Below the pieces are notes generated by a model. That model did not search any database. It was given only the letters and a program-made list of their open reading frames with translations, and had not been told where the DNA came from. Positions 35,641-41,547 of a DNA stretch of 64,000 bases are shown here, in pieces. Numbering within the stretch: position 1 is the first letter of the stretch; each line of letters starts with the position of its first letter. The stretch lies in contig NC_014506.1 of the NCBI RefSeq assembly GCF_000147355.1, forward strand, positions 1,116,001 through 1,180,000. The letters run 5' to 3'. The translations under genes and the position numbers were made by a program. The stretch comes from Sulfurimonas autotrophica DSM 16294 (lineage in GTDB: Bacteria > Campylobacterota > Campylobacteria > Campylobacterales > Sulfurimonadaceae).

Positions 35641-35763
35641 TACTAACTGACCTCATAGACTATATTTAACTTCATATAGTGAATGCTCTCTCGTTTTATC
35701 CAAAAAGATAATTTTAATAATATTTTGATGACTCTGTTGTGCAGAAGCGTGTCAAGTTAGTTA
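35641..35763 (+). repeat. Possible degenerate attC between PssA-like and cytidylyltransferase genes
   Basis: TACTAACTGAC at 35641 and GTCAAGTTAGTTA ending near 35763 form an imperfect inverted repeat with R''-like CTAAC and R'-like GTTAGTT (G35757|TT). An inner hairpin ACTATA...TATAGT lies near the left arm. If real, it separates the cytidylyltransferase as its own cassette. The loop is long and the inner L boxes are unclear, so this is tentative. Confidence 0.35.
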
Positions 35764-35784
35764 TGAACTAAAGGAGATTAAATT

Positions 35785-36228
35785 ATGACTGTATATACTG
35801 TTGGTACTTTTGATTTGTTACATGTTGGTCATTTGGCTTTGTTGGAATATTGTAAAACATTAGGTGATACATTTGTGGTAGGTGTCGCTTCTGATGAAGT
35901 AGTAGGCTCATACAAAAGAAATATCCCTGTTATCCCCTTACAACAGAGAATGGAGATGTTAAAAGCTTTAAAATGTGTTGATGATGTTGTATCATATGAG
36001 ACACTTGAATATGTGTCAAACTGTGAAAAATTAGATGTTGATATTTTTGTCATAGGAGAAGATTGGGGAAGTGAACCACATAATATCGCTGTTGAAGAGT
36101 ACTTAAAATCAAAAGGTGCAAAAATCATTCAAGTGACTTATAACCCACTTACTTCATCTACAAAGATAAAACAAAATGTTATAGCTCAGATACATGAAGG
36201 TAAATATTTAGTAAACAATGTTTCCTAA
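35785..36228 (+). CDS. Cytidylyltransferase (TagD/GCT-like)
   Basis: This 147-residue protein shows VGTFDLLHVGHLALLEYCK (HxGH nucleotide site) at the N-terminus, VIGEDWGSE in the middle and SSTKIKQN near the C-terminus, the full set of glycerol-3-phosphate or related cytidylyltransferases. It makes CDP-glycerol or a related CDP-alcohol. AAAGGAG precedes the ATG. It may supply the CDP-activated substrate for the divergent phosphotransferase gene. Confidence 0.85.
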   Translation: MTVYTVGTFDLLHVGHLALLEYCKTLGDTFVVGVASDEVVGSYKRNIPVIPLQQRMEMLKALKCVDDVVSYETLEYVSNCEKLDVDIFVIGEDWGSEPHNIAVEEYLKSKGAKIIQVTYNPLTSSTKIKQNVIAQIHEGKYLVNNVS

Positions 36229-36253
36229 AGAGAAGTTTTGTTGCTAAGATAAA

Positions 36254-36321
36254 CACCTAACAAAACCTTGGAACTAATAAATTTTCTAGCGCAAATTTAC
36301 AGTTCAAGTCAGCCGTTATGC
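36254..36321 (+). repeat. attC site after the cytidylyltransferase
   Basis: R'' ACCTAAC and R' GTTATGC lie 54 bases apart. The inner arms AACTAATAAATTT / AAATTTACAGTT pair with one bulge. The recombination point is G36315|TT. Confidence 0.8.
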
Positions 36322-36525
36322 CACTGTGAATGAATCTCAGATGCCATCGATAGACTGGAACGCTTTTGGCGGTAGTGACGGCATAGAAAATCGTTTTTGC
36401 ACAAATGATTCTTGCAAACTGTAAAGCTAAAGGGATACTTCACTCTTTATCTTTACTAGGTGTCAAGAGTATTTTTACCGAATTTTCAGCGTAATGTATT
36501 ATGTTTGTGCTAAAATAAATTTAGG

Positions 36526-36570
36526 GTACCTCTAAAAACCATGTACGTTCTCAGGTTTTAGAGAGGTTCT
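36526..36570. other. Stem-loop with 13 bp arms
   Basis: ACCTCTAAAAACC (36528-36540) and GGTTTTAGAGAGGT (36554-36567) form a hairpin with one mismatch and a 13-base loop, 30 bases before the next start. No T-run follows immediately, only TTCTTTATAT. It could be a terminator, a 5' leader stem, or the two tips of a deleted insertion element. The rest of 36322-36525 shows no gene. Confidence 0.45.
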
Positions 36571-36595
36571 TTATATAAAATTATGGAGGCACTAC

Positions 36596-36844
36596 ATGAA
36601 AAGATATATTTACAACGCAGACATCGGAACCTTTGAAATCCAGCAGACAAGTCATTTGCTTTATCAGCTTTGGATAGGTGAAGAATTGCTTGGTGAATAT
36701 GAAAGTGCTGAACTAGCTGCCGCAGATGTCAGCGGGTTTAATACCGATTATGTGGAATGGGACAAACTCGAAAATGAACTTGAAAATATTCCAGCTAATC
36801 TTTCTGAATGGTCTGCCATCGCAGAAGAAACTTCTCCCAAGTAA
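36596..36844 (+). CDS. Cassette 6 small protein, unknown function
   Basis: This 82-residue acidic protein starts at ATG 36596 behind TGGAGG. The sequence YQLWIGEELLGEYESAELAA followed by DVSGFNTDYVEWDKL suggests a small beta-alpha fold. No motif is recognised. Codon use is less AT-biased than in neighbouring cassettes, like the PRTase gene in the same cassette, hinting at a common foreign source. Confidence 0.6.
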   Translation: MKRYIYNADIGTFEIQQTSHLLYQLWIGEELLGEYESAELAAADVSGFNTDYVEWDKLENELENIPANLSEWSAIAEETSPK

Positions 36845-37208
36845 TGCACTTTTTCTCTTTGAATTATAAGGTACTAGTGTAGCATGATGGCACAATGCCT
36901 ACTTAAAACAAAGAAACTTAGGGGTGAGTCATTGAATATCCTCTATTTTACAATCATGTGTCATTAAGATTGACATAGTATGAGTGAATACTCAATGTCT
37001 AAAGAGGCAAAGTCTGCTGTCGCTAACGCAGCATAATATATCCATCTCAGCTTTATAAAGCTATACTTGAGGGTTTTGGTGTTTTCTTAGTAGTTTTTCT
37101 TTACCGTAAATATCAAAATTTTAATGGTGAATTAATCTTGGTTTATGGCATGAATTATGGAATTTTAATTTTATTTCATTAGCACAATTTGAGTTTAAAG
37201 GACAATAG
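36845..37208. other. Gene-free stretch inside cassette 6
   Basis: No reading frame with a ribosome site is present. A hairpin with TGAGT/ACTCA inside GACAT/ATGTC lies near 36972-37000. A segment GCTGTCGCTAACGCAGC at about 37017-37033 carries a CTAAC like an R'' box but has no matching right half, so no attC is called. The last 60 bases are very AT-rich and may hold the promoter of the next gene. Confidence 0.4.
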
Positions 37209-37820
37209 ATGTTTAAAGATCGTAAAGATGCAGGTCGAAAACTGGCAGCTGCATTACAAGCATACAAAGAAGAAGCACCCTTAGTATTGGCGATACCCCG
37301 AGGTGGTGTAGAATTGGGATATGAGGTTTCCAAAGCGCTCAGTGCCGATTTTTCACTGATAATCTGCCGCAAACTTCCTTTTCCTCTCAATACAGAGAGC
37401 GGCTTTGGCGCAATAGCTGAAGATGGATCACTCTATATCAATGAATTGGCAGCCACATCTATATCCCACAAAGAAATAGAACAGATCATTGCACAGCAAA
37501 GTCTTGAGATAAAAAGACGCATCCAGACACTAAGAGGAGGAAAGCCTCTCCCTTCGATAAAAGGACGAACCGTTATAGTGGTCGATGACGGTATCGCAAT
37601 GGGATCTACTATGCATGTAGCGGTAGAATTGTGCAGAAAGAGAGGTGCGAAAAAGATCATCGTAGCCGTACCGGTGGCCAGTCGACAAGCGATACAAAAA
37701 TTTTCCCAGATGGCTGATGAAGTTGTGGTACTGGAATCCCCTCTTGATTTTTATGCCGTCGCACAAGTGTATGAAAACTGGCATGATGTAAGCGACAAAG
37801 AAGTATTGGATTTTTTGTAG
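37209..37820 (+). CDS. Phosphoribosyltransferase-domain protein
   Basis: This 203-residue type I PRTase has VLAIPRGGVELGYEVSKAL near the N-terminus and GRTVIVVDDGIAMGSTMHVA, the PRPP-binding loop (VVDDGxxxGST). It resembles stand-alone PRTase proteins often found in stress or mobile contexts. Substrate unknown. The coding region is visibly richer in G and C than its neighbours, suggesting a donor of different composition. It is followed by a broken gene remnant before the attC. Confidence 0.82.
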   Translation: MFKDRKDAGRKLAAALQAYKEEAPLVLAIPRGGVELGYEVSKALSADFSLIICRKLPFPLNTESGFGAIAEDGSLYINELAATSISHKEIEQIIAQQSLEIKRRIQTLRGGKPLPSIKGRTVIVVDDGIAMGSTMHVAVELCRKRGAKKIIVAVPVASRQAIQKFSQMADEVVVLESPLDFYAVAQVYENWHDVSDKEVLDFL

Positions 37821-37843
37821 AAGTTATTTTTCAAGCAGAGTAA

Positions 37844-37987
37844 AATTCTGTAAGAGAACTAATTACTCAAGTTTGCAGGGAATTATATGCTAAAGATTTT
37901 TTCTTTAATAAGCTACAACTACTAGGTGCAGGAAAAACTACATCAGGTTTTGGTGAAGAACTTTTAGCTTTTATTAATGAATCGTAG
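37844..37987 (+). pseudogene. C-terminal gene fragment in cassette 6
   Basis: The open frame from the TAA at 37841 to the TAG at 37985 encodes 47 residues (SVRELITQVCRELYAKDF, then FGEELLAFINES) without any ATG/GTG/TTG in a good context. It directly precedes attC, where a cassette gene should end. It is therefore probably the 3' remnant of the original cassette gene, whose 5' part was replaced. The source family is not recognised. Confidence 0.5.
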
Positions 37988-37993
37988 ATGAGA

Positions 37994-38058
37994 ACATAAC
38001 AAATCATAGCACCCAATAAATACCCGAGGGCATTTATTGGTGAACTCAAACGTTATGT
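37994..38058 (+). repeat. attC site of cassette 6
   Basis: R'' ACATAAC, R' GTTATGT. The arms CCAATAAATACCC / GGGCATTTATTGG enclose GAG. The recombination point is G38052|TT. Confidence 0.87.
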
Positions 38059-38133
38059 ATCAATCCAACTAATTGACAAAATGAATAAATTTGAATATAA
38101 TTAGATATATAAATATTCAAAGAAGGATTATCC

Positions 38134-38370
38134 ATGAAAACAGTAACAATGAGAGTTGATGACTCAATTTATGATATGATAAAACTTGCAGCAGAAGGTC
38201 AAAAAAGAAATTTATCAAACTTCATAGAATTCGCAACAATGCAATATTTAACTTCATCACAGTTTGTAGAACAAGATGAAATGAATGAGATATTAGAAGA
38301 TAAAGAACTTGTTGAAAACCTTATGAATGGATTAGAAGATTTCAAAAAAGGTGACTATACAATTGTCTAA
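38134..38370 (+). CDS. Antitoxin, RHH/RelB-like (cassette 7 copy)
   Basis: This 78-residue protein opens MKTVTMRVDDSIYDMIKLAA, a ribbon-helix-helix start, followed by a helical acidic C-terminus (DEMNEILEDKELVENLM) that would neutralise the toxin. AAGGATTATCC precedes the ATG. The toxin gene overlaps its 3' end by 20 bases. It is the antitoxin of a RelBE/ParDE-type module and probably represses its own promoter. An identical copy lies at 39357. Confidence 0.85.
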   Translation: MKTVTMRVDDSIYDMIKLAAEGQKRNLSNFIEFATMQYLTSSQFVEQDEMNEILEDKELVENLMNGLEDFKKGDYTIV

Positions 38371-38632
38371 ATACCAAATTGCTGAAACTAAAACTTTTGA
38401 AAAAGTTAAAAAAAAGATAGATAAGAAACTTTATTCAAAAATTGAAAATTTTGTTTATCCTCAGCTAAGAGAAAATCCATTTTATGGCTCAAATATAAAG
38501 AAACTAAAAGATAATTTAGAAGGCTACTATAGATACAGAATTGGAAACTATAGGCTTTTTTATCTTATTGAAGGTGAGAAACTTATTGTAGCTGTTGTTG
38601 ATTTCAAACATAGACAGCAAGCATATGACTAA
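38351..38632 (+). CDS. RelE/ParE-family toxin (cassette 7 copy)
   Basis: This 93-residue basic protein has IKKLKDNLEGYYRYRIGNYRLFYLI, the typical RelE core (LKG...RxRxGxYRLxY), and ends VVDFKHRQQAYD. It is predicted to inhibit translation by ribosome-dependent mRNA cleavage, or gyrase if ParE-like. It overlaps the antitoxin gene. An identical copy lies at 39574. Confidence 0.87.
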   Translation: MTIQLSKYQIAETKTFEKVKKKIDKKLYSKIENFVYPQLRENPFYGSNIKKLKDNLEGYYRYRIGNYRLFYLIEGEKLIVAVVDFKHRQQAYD

Positions 38633-38633
38633 A

Positions 38634-38702
38634 CACATAACAAAACAGAGTAGCCAATAAATTACCAAACGGAAATTTATTGGCTATCTTTAACCGTTAT
38701 AC
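38634..38702 (+). repeat. attC site of cassette 7
   Basis: R'' ACATAAC, R' GTTATAC. The arms TAGCCAATAAATT / AAATTTATTGGCTA enclose ACCAAACGG. The recombination point is G38696|TT. It differs from the attC of the duplicate cassette by two bases in the loop (ACCAAACGGA versus ACCCAACGGC). Confidence 0.88.
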
Positions 38703-38745
38703 TCAAAGTCAAATATGCTATAATACAAGAAAAGAAGGAATATTC

Positions 38746-38934
38746 ATGGTAGCTGTCAAACAAGAAGCACAAGATATGATTCAAAATCTTCCTGATAACT
38801 GTACTTATGAAGATATTCAATATCATCTTTATGTTGTAGAAAAAATAAAAAATGGAATAAGTCGTGCAGAAAATGGTGAGACTTTATCTCATCAAGATGC
38901 GAAGCAAAGAATGACTAAATGGCTTTCAAACTAG
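38746..38934 (+). CDS. Antitoxin of a ParDE-like module (cassette 8)
   Basis: The 62-residue protein begins at ATG 38746 behind AAGAAGGA. A perfect TATAAT (38719-38724) is 22 bases upstream. The sequence CTYEDIQYHLYVVEKIKNG, then SHQDAKQRMTKWLSN is typical of small antitoxins whose tail ends in a conserved KxxMxKW. The toxin start overlaps its last codons. Confidence 0.75.
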   Translation: MVAVKQEAQDMIQNLPDNCTYEDIQYHLYVVEKIKNGISRAENGETLSHQDAKQRMTKWLSN

Positions 38935-39239
38935 AATGGTCTGAAGAAGCTCTTGAAGATATAGAATCTATTGCCGCATATATAGAAAAAGATTCTCCAG
39001 CTTATGCTAAATCAGTAGTTTCAAAGTTTTTTGAAAAAGCTGAAATTTTACAAGAATTTTCAGAGTTAGGTCGAAAAGTTCCAGAAACTAATGATATAAC
39101 AATTCGTGAAATATTTATTTACAGCTATCGACTCATTTATAAGCTGAATGAAGATACAGTCTTATTTGTAGCTGTTATACACGGAAAAAGACTTCTTGAA
39201 AATCATCAGCAAAGTATAACAAGACATAGTAGCCAATAA
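38919..39239 (+). CDS. ParE-like toxin whose stop lies inside attC (cassette 8)
   Basis: This 106-residue protein has FKLEWSEEALEDIESIAAYI, YAKSVVSKFFEKAEIL, LGRKVPE and REIFIYSYRLIYKL, the ParE/RelE plasmid-stabilisation fold. The last 9 residues (QSITRHSSQ) and the TAA stop are encoded by the left half of the attC site, so the recombination site doubles as coding sequence. It is predicted to poison DNA gyrase. Confidence 0.87.
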   Translation: MAFKLEWSEEALEDIESIAAYIEKDSPAYAKSVVSKFFEKAEILQEFSELGRKVPETNDITIREIFIYSYRLIYKLNEDTVLFVAVIHGKRLLENHQQSITRHSSQ

Positions 39240-39281
39240 ATTACCAAACGGAAATTTATTGGCTATATTCAAGCGTTATGT
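39212..39281 (+). repeat. attC site of cassette 8
   Basis: R'' GTATAAC, R' GTTATGT. The arms TAGCCAATAAATT / AATTTATTGGCTA enclose ACCAAACGGA. The recombination point is G39275|TT. The left half is coding for the ParE-like toxin. Confidence 0.88.
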
Positions 39282-39356
39282 ATCAATCCAACTAATTGAC
39301 AAAATGAATAAATTTGAATATAATTAGATATATAAATATTCAAAGAAGGATTATCC

Positions 39357-39593
39357 ATGAAAACAGTAACAATGAGAGTTGATGACTCAATTTATGATAT
39401 GATAAAACTTGCAGCAGAAGGTCAAAAAAGAAATTTATCAAACTTCATAGAATTCGCAACAATGCAATATTTAACTTCATCACAGTTTGTAGAACAAGAT
39501 GAAATGAATGAGATATTAGAAGATAAAGAACTTGTTGAAAACCTTATGAATGGATTAGAAGATTTCAAAAAAGGTGACTATACAATTGTCTAA
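39357..39593 (+). CDS. Antitoxin, RHH/RelB-like (cassette 9 duplicate)
   Basis: Residue-for-residue copy of the 78-residue antitoxin at 38134, with the same 81-base leader. Cassettes 7 and 9 have the same length (644 bp) and differ only near the attC loop, so this is a recent duplication separated by one unrelated cassette. The antitoxin here can neutralise the toxin of either copy. Confidence 0.85.
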   Translation: MKTVTMRVDDSIYDMIKLAAEGQKRNLSNFIEFATMQYLTSSQFVEQDEMNEILEDKELVENLMNGLEDFKKGDYTIV

Positions 39594-39855
39594 ATACCAA
39601 ATTGCTGAAACTAAAACTTTTGAAAAAGTTAAAAAAAAGATAGATAAGAAACTTTATTCAAAAATTGAAAATTTTGTTTATCCTCAGCTAAGAGAAAATC
39701 CATTTTATGGCTCAAATATAAAGAAACTAAAAGATAATTTAGAAGGCTACTATAGATACAGAATTGGAAACTATAGGCTTTTTTATCTTATTGAAGGTGA
39801 GAAACTTATTGTAGCTGTTGTTGATTTCAAACATAGACAGCAAGCATATGACTAA
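39574..39855 (+). CDS. RelE/ParE-family toxin (cassette 9 duplicate)
   Basis: Identical to the 93-residue toxin at 38351, with the same RelE core (YRYRIGNYRLFYLI) and the same 20-base overlap with its antitoxin. Both copies look intact. Two identical modules give redundant addiction, which could stabilise this part of the array against deletion between the copies. Confidence 0.87.
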   Translation: MTIQLSKYQIAETKTFEKVKKKIDKKLYSKIENFVYPQLRENPFYGSNIKKLKDNLEGYYRYRIGNYRLFYLIEGEKLIVAVVDFKHRQQAYD

Positions 39856-39856
39856 A

Positions 39857-39925
39857 CACATAACAAAACAGAGTAGCCAATAAATTACCCAACGGCAATT
39901 TATTGGCTATCTTTAACCGTTATCC
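39857..39925 (+). repeat. attC site of cassette 9
   Basis: R'' ACATAAC. The arms TAGCCAATAAATT / CAATTTATTGGCTA enclose ACCCAACGG. R' GTTATCC is supplied by the 22 bp mini-segment that follows. The recombination point is G39919|TT. Confidence 0.87.
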
Positions 39926-39941
39926 GCTCACTGCGCCCCCG
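39920..39941 (+). repeat. Cassette 10: 22 bp remnant of the gene-less cassette
   Basis: TTATCCGCTCACTGC is directly joined to GCCCCCG, that is, the first 15 and last 7 bases of the 151 bp gene-less cassette with everything between deleted. It lies between two GTT core sites. Without the left arm it can no longer fold as attC. Confidence 0.75.
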
Positions 39942-39973
39942 TTATATGCACAAATTAATTAGCAGGAGTAAAA

Positions 39974-40237
39974 ATGGCAAATCATAATTGGACACAACAA
40001 GATGATTTAAAAGTTTTATATATCACATTATATGGATATACAAATTTATATCCAACAAAAAAAGATGTTGCAAAACTTATTGGTGTGAGTGAAGGTAGTT
40101 TAAGTTATCGAATTGGTAATTTTAAAGCGATTCAAGGAATTGGAAAAGCAACAAATTATGCAAAACTTTCAAAAGAAGTATATGATAAAAACCATACAAA
40201 AGCACAGACGATACTACAAAACTTAGCTTCACTATAA
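39974..40237 (+). CDS. Cassette 11 small protein with helix-turn-helix-like segment
   Basis: The 87-residue protein reads LYPTKKDVAKLIGVSEGSLSYRIGNFKAI, which looks like a helix-turn-helix (DVAKLIGVSEGSLSYRI). This suggests a small DNA-binding protein. The start follows AGGAG. No partner gene lies in the cassette. Similar short HTH proteins occur next to restriction genes, but here it stands alone. Confidence 0.65.
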   Translation: MANHNWTQQDDLKVLYITLYGYTNLYPTKKDVAKLIGVSEGSLSYRIGNFKAIQGIGKATNYAKLSKEVYDKNHTKAQTILQNLASL

Positions 40238-40243
40238 GCACAA

Positions 40244-40314
40244 CATATAACAAAAACGAGGAGACCAATAATTTACCCTAGCGGGAAAATTATTGCTCAC
40301 GACAGTCGTTATCC
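40244..40314 (+). repeat. attC site of cassette 11
   Basis: R'' ATATAAC. The arms CCAATAATTT / AAAATTATTGC enclose ACCCTAGCGGG. R' GTTATCC starts the second gene-less cassette. The recombination point is G40308|TT. Confidence 0.87.
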
Positions 40315-40459
40315 GCTCACTGCGTGACCGGATAACGGGGGCGCGGGCTAAACGCCCACTGGTCATCTGTCGCACAGCGCCAGATAACAAGCGGTTGCAC
40401 AGAGCACCCAAATGAAAAATTGAAATTTTTAATTCGGGAGTCAGTGACCCGCGCCCCCG
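40309..40459 (+). repeat. Cassette 12: second copy of the 151 bp gene-less cassette
   Basis: Same length and nearly the same sequence as 33691-33841. The outer arms ATAACGGGGGCGCGGG / CCCGCGCCCCCGTTA are conserved, while the central hairpin has diverged (CCCAAATGAAAAATT / AATTTTTAATTCGGG, two unpaired positions). No gene can be supported. A minus-strand frame through it has no ribosome site. Confidence 0.8.
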
Positions 40460-40484
40460 TTAAGTGAATAAAGGAATATAATAA

Positions 40485-41012
40485 ATGAGTAAATATTATC
40501 CGCCTGTCTATGAAGATGAACAGTTCCACTGTTTGCAATGTAGTGTATATGCAAAACAGTCATGGGGTACATTAACAAAGTCTGGACACTATACAGATTT
40601 CAAATATTCACAATGTCAGCATTGCTATAAATATTGCTATTGGTATAAAGGAAAGATGATTGTTCCATCAGAAGCTCATGTTGCACCTCCACACCAAGAC
40701 TTGCCAGAATCATGTATTTTAGAGTACAATGAAGCTAGAGATATTGCATCACGGTCTCCTCGTGCAGCTGCAGCATTACTTAGACTAGCAGTTCAAAAAC
40801 TAATGGTTGAACTGGGAGAAAAAGGGAAAAATATCAATACTGATATTGGTTCTCTTGTTTCAAAAGGCTTACCAGTTGAAGTACAACAAGCGTTAGATTA
40901 TTGTCGAGTAATTGGTAACAATGACGAGAAGCACGACAAACGGACAAAGATTATACAAGCTATAAGTTTCAAGATGAAACATACAACAAAAGAAAATTTG
41001 TTCTTGCAGTAA
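40485..41012 (+). CDS. DUF4145-like protein with N-terminal zinc ribbon
   Basis: This 175-residue protein has two CxxC pairs (FHCLQC and YSQCQHC) in its first 50 residues, a zinc-ribbon pattern, followed by SPRAAAALLRLAVQKLMVELG and LPVEVQQALDYCRVIGNN, the helical DUF4145 core. DUF4145 proteins are frequent in restriction and defence loci. The usual family ending after VIGN is replaced here by a short basic tail. The stop TAATG overlaps the next start. Family by memory only. Confidence 0.7.
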   Translation: MSKYYPPVYEDEQFHCLQCSVYAKQSWGTLTKSGHYTDFKYSQCQHCYKYCYWYKGKMIVPSEAHVAPPHQDLPESCILEYNEARDIASRSPRAAAALLRLAVQKLMVELGEKGKNINTDIGSLVSKGLPVEVQQALDYCRVIGNNDEKHDKRTKIIQAISFKMKHTTKENLFLQ

Positions 41013-41275
41013 TGAAAAAATATTTTGAAGACAATACGCCAACAGACATTGAAATACTAAGAAAAAGCTTTTCCAATCAAAGATTATTTGCACCTTTACA
41101 AGATGCAATTGAAAAAGCAAATAAACATGGACAACCAAGGCACTTTTTAAAAGATGGAGAAACTGTGTTAGTTGGAAGTGAACAGTATGCTATCTCAAAT
41201 CAATGGGGAGTTGGAAACATAGAGGACTTCATTAACGATATGCGTAAGTTGGGATATCAGATTGACGAAAGTTAA
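41012..41275 (+). CDS. Cassette 13 second protein, unknown function
   Basis: The 87-residue protein is coupled to the DUF4145-like gene by a TAATG overlap. It contains SFSNQRLFAPLQDAIEKAN and VGSEQYAISNQWGVGNIEDF. No motif is recognised. It could be an accessory subunit of the preceding protein, since both lie in one cassette and are cotranslated. Its stop TAA forms part of the attC R'' box. Confidence 0.6.
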   Translation: MKKYFEDNTPTDIEILRKSFSNQRLFAPLQDAIEKANKHGQPRHFLKDGETVLVGSEQYAISNQWGVGNIEDFINDMRKLGYQIDES

Positions 41276-41338
41276 CAAAACACAGGAGCCAATAGTTTAC
41301 CCTAGCGGGAAAACTATTGCTCTCCTCAAACGTTATCG
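41270..41338 (+). repeat. attC site of cassette 13
   Basis: R'' AGTTAAC, R' GTTATCG. The arms GAGCCAATAGTTT / AAACTATTGCTC enclose ACCCTAGCGGGA. The recombination point is G41332|TT. The last codon and stop of the preceding gene lie in R''. Confidence 0.88.
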
Positions 41339-41405
41339 TCATATTGTAACTTATAATAAATTTTATATTTTTTTGCTATCATATGTTTACTTTCTTATGG
41401 AAAGA

Positions 41406-41538
41406 ATGGTCACCCTTGTATTTATAGTTTCATCACTATAAACTTTGGAAGAAATGTTTCTCAAAATGTTTCTTACCGTGAGAACTTACTTTTATAATGG
41501 TTGTGACCATGATTAGCCCACATTGTGGGCTTTTTTTT
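41406..41538 (+). ncRNA. Structured leader RNA of the reverse transcriptase cassette (retron msr-msd or DRT-type)
   Basis: ATGGTCAC (41406-41413) and GTGACCAT (41503-41510) form an 8 bp closing stem, like the a1/a2 repeats of retrons. Inside lie two hairpins: TTTATAG / CTATAAA (41421-41442, loop containing TTTC) and AAGAAA / TTTCTT (41449-41474). A strong intrinsic terminator, GCCCAC-ATT-GTGGGC plus eight T (41516-41538), ends the RNA ten bases before the RT start codon. TATAAT at 41352-41357 is a candidate -10. The presence of RNA is inferred from structure and the adjacent RT. Confidence 0.6.
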
Positions 41539-41547
41539 GGAGTATCT

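Noticed and set aside
37017-37033. CTAAC-containing segment inside cassette 6 as an attC left half
   Set aside because: No matching GTTAG right half or inner arms within 150 bases.
40317-40538. 73-residue minus-strand frame in the second gene-less cassette
   Set aside because: Same reason as the first copy: it spans the boundary into the next cassette gene and lacks a start signal.
40485-41275. Frameshift fusing the DUF4145-like gene with the following small gene
   Set aside because: The second frame is closed by a TGA upstream of the overlap and the TAATG overlap is a normal coupling arrangement, so two genes are the simpler reading. Not excluded without an alignment.
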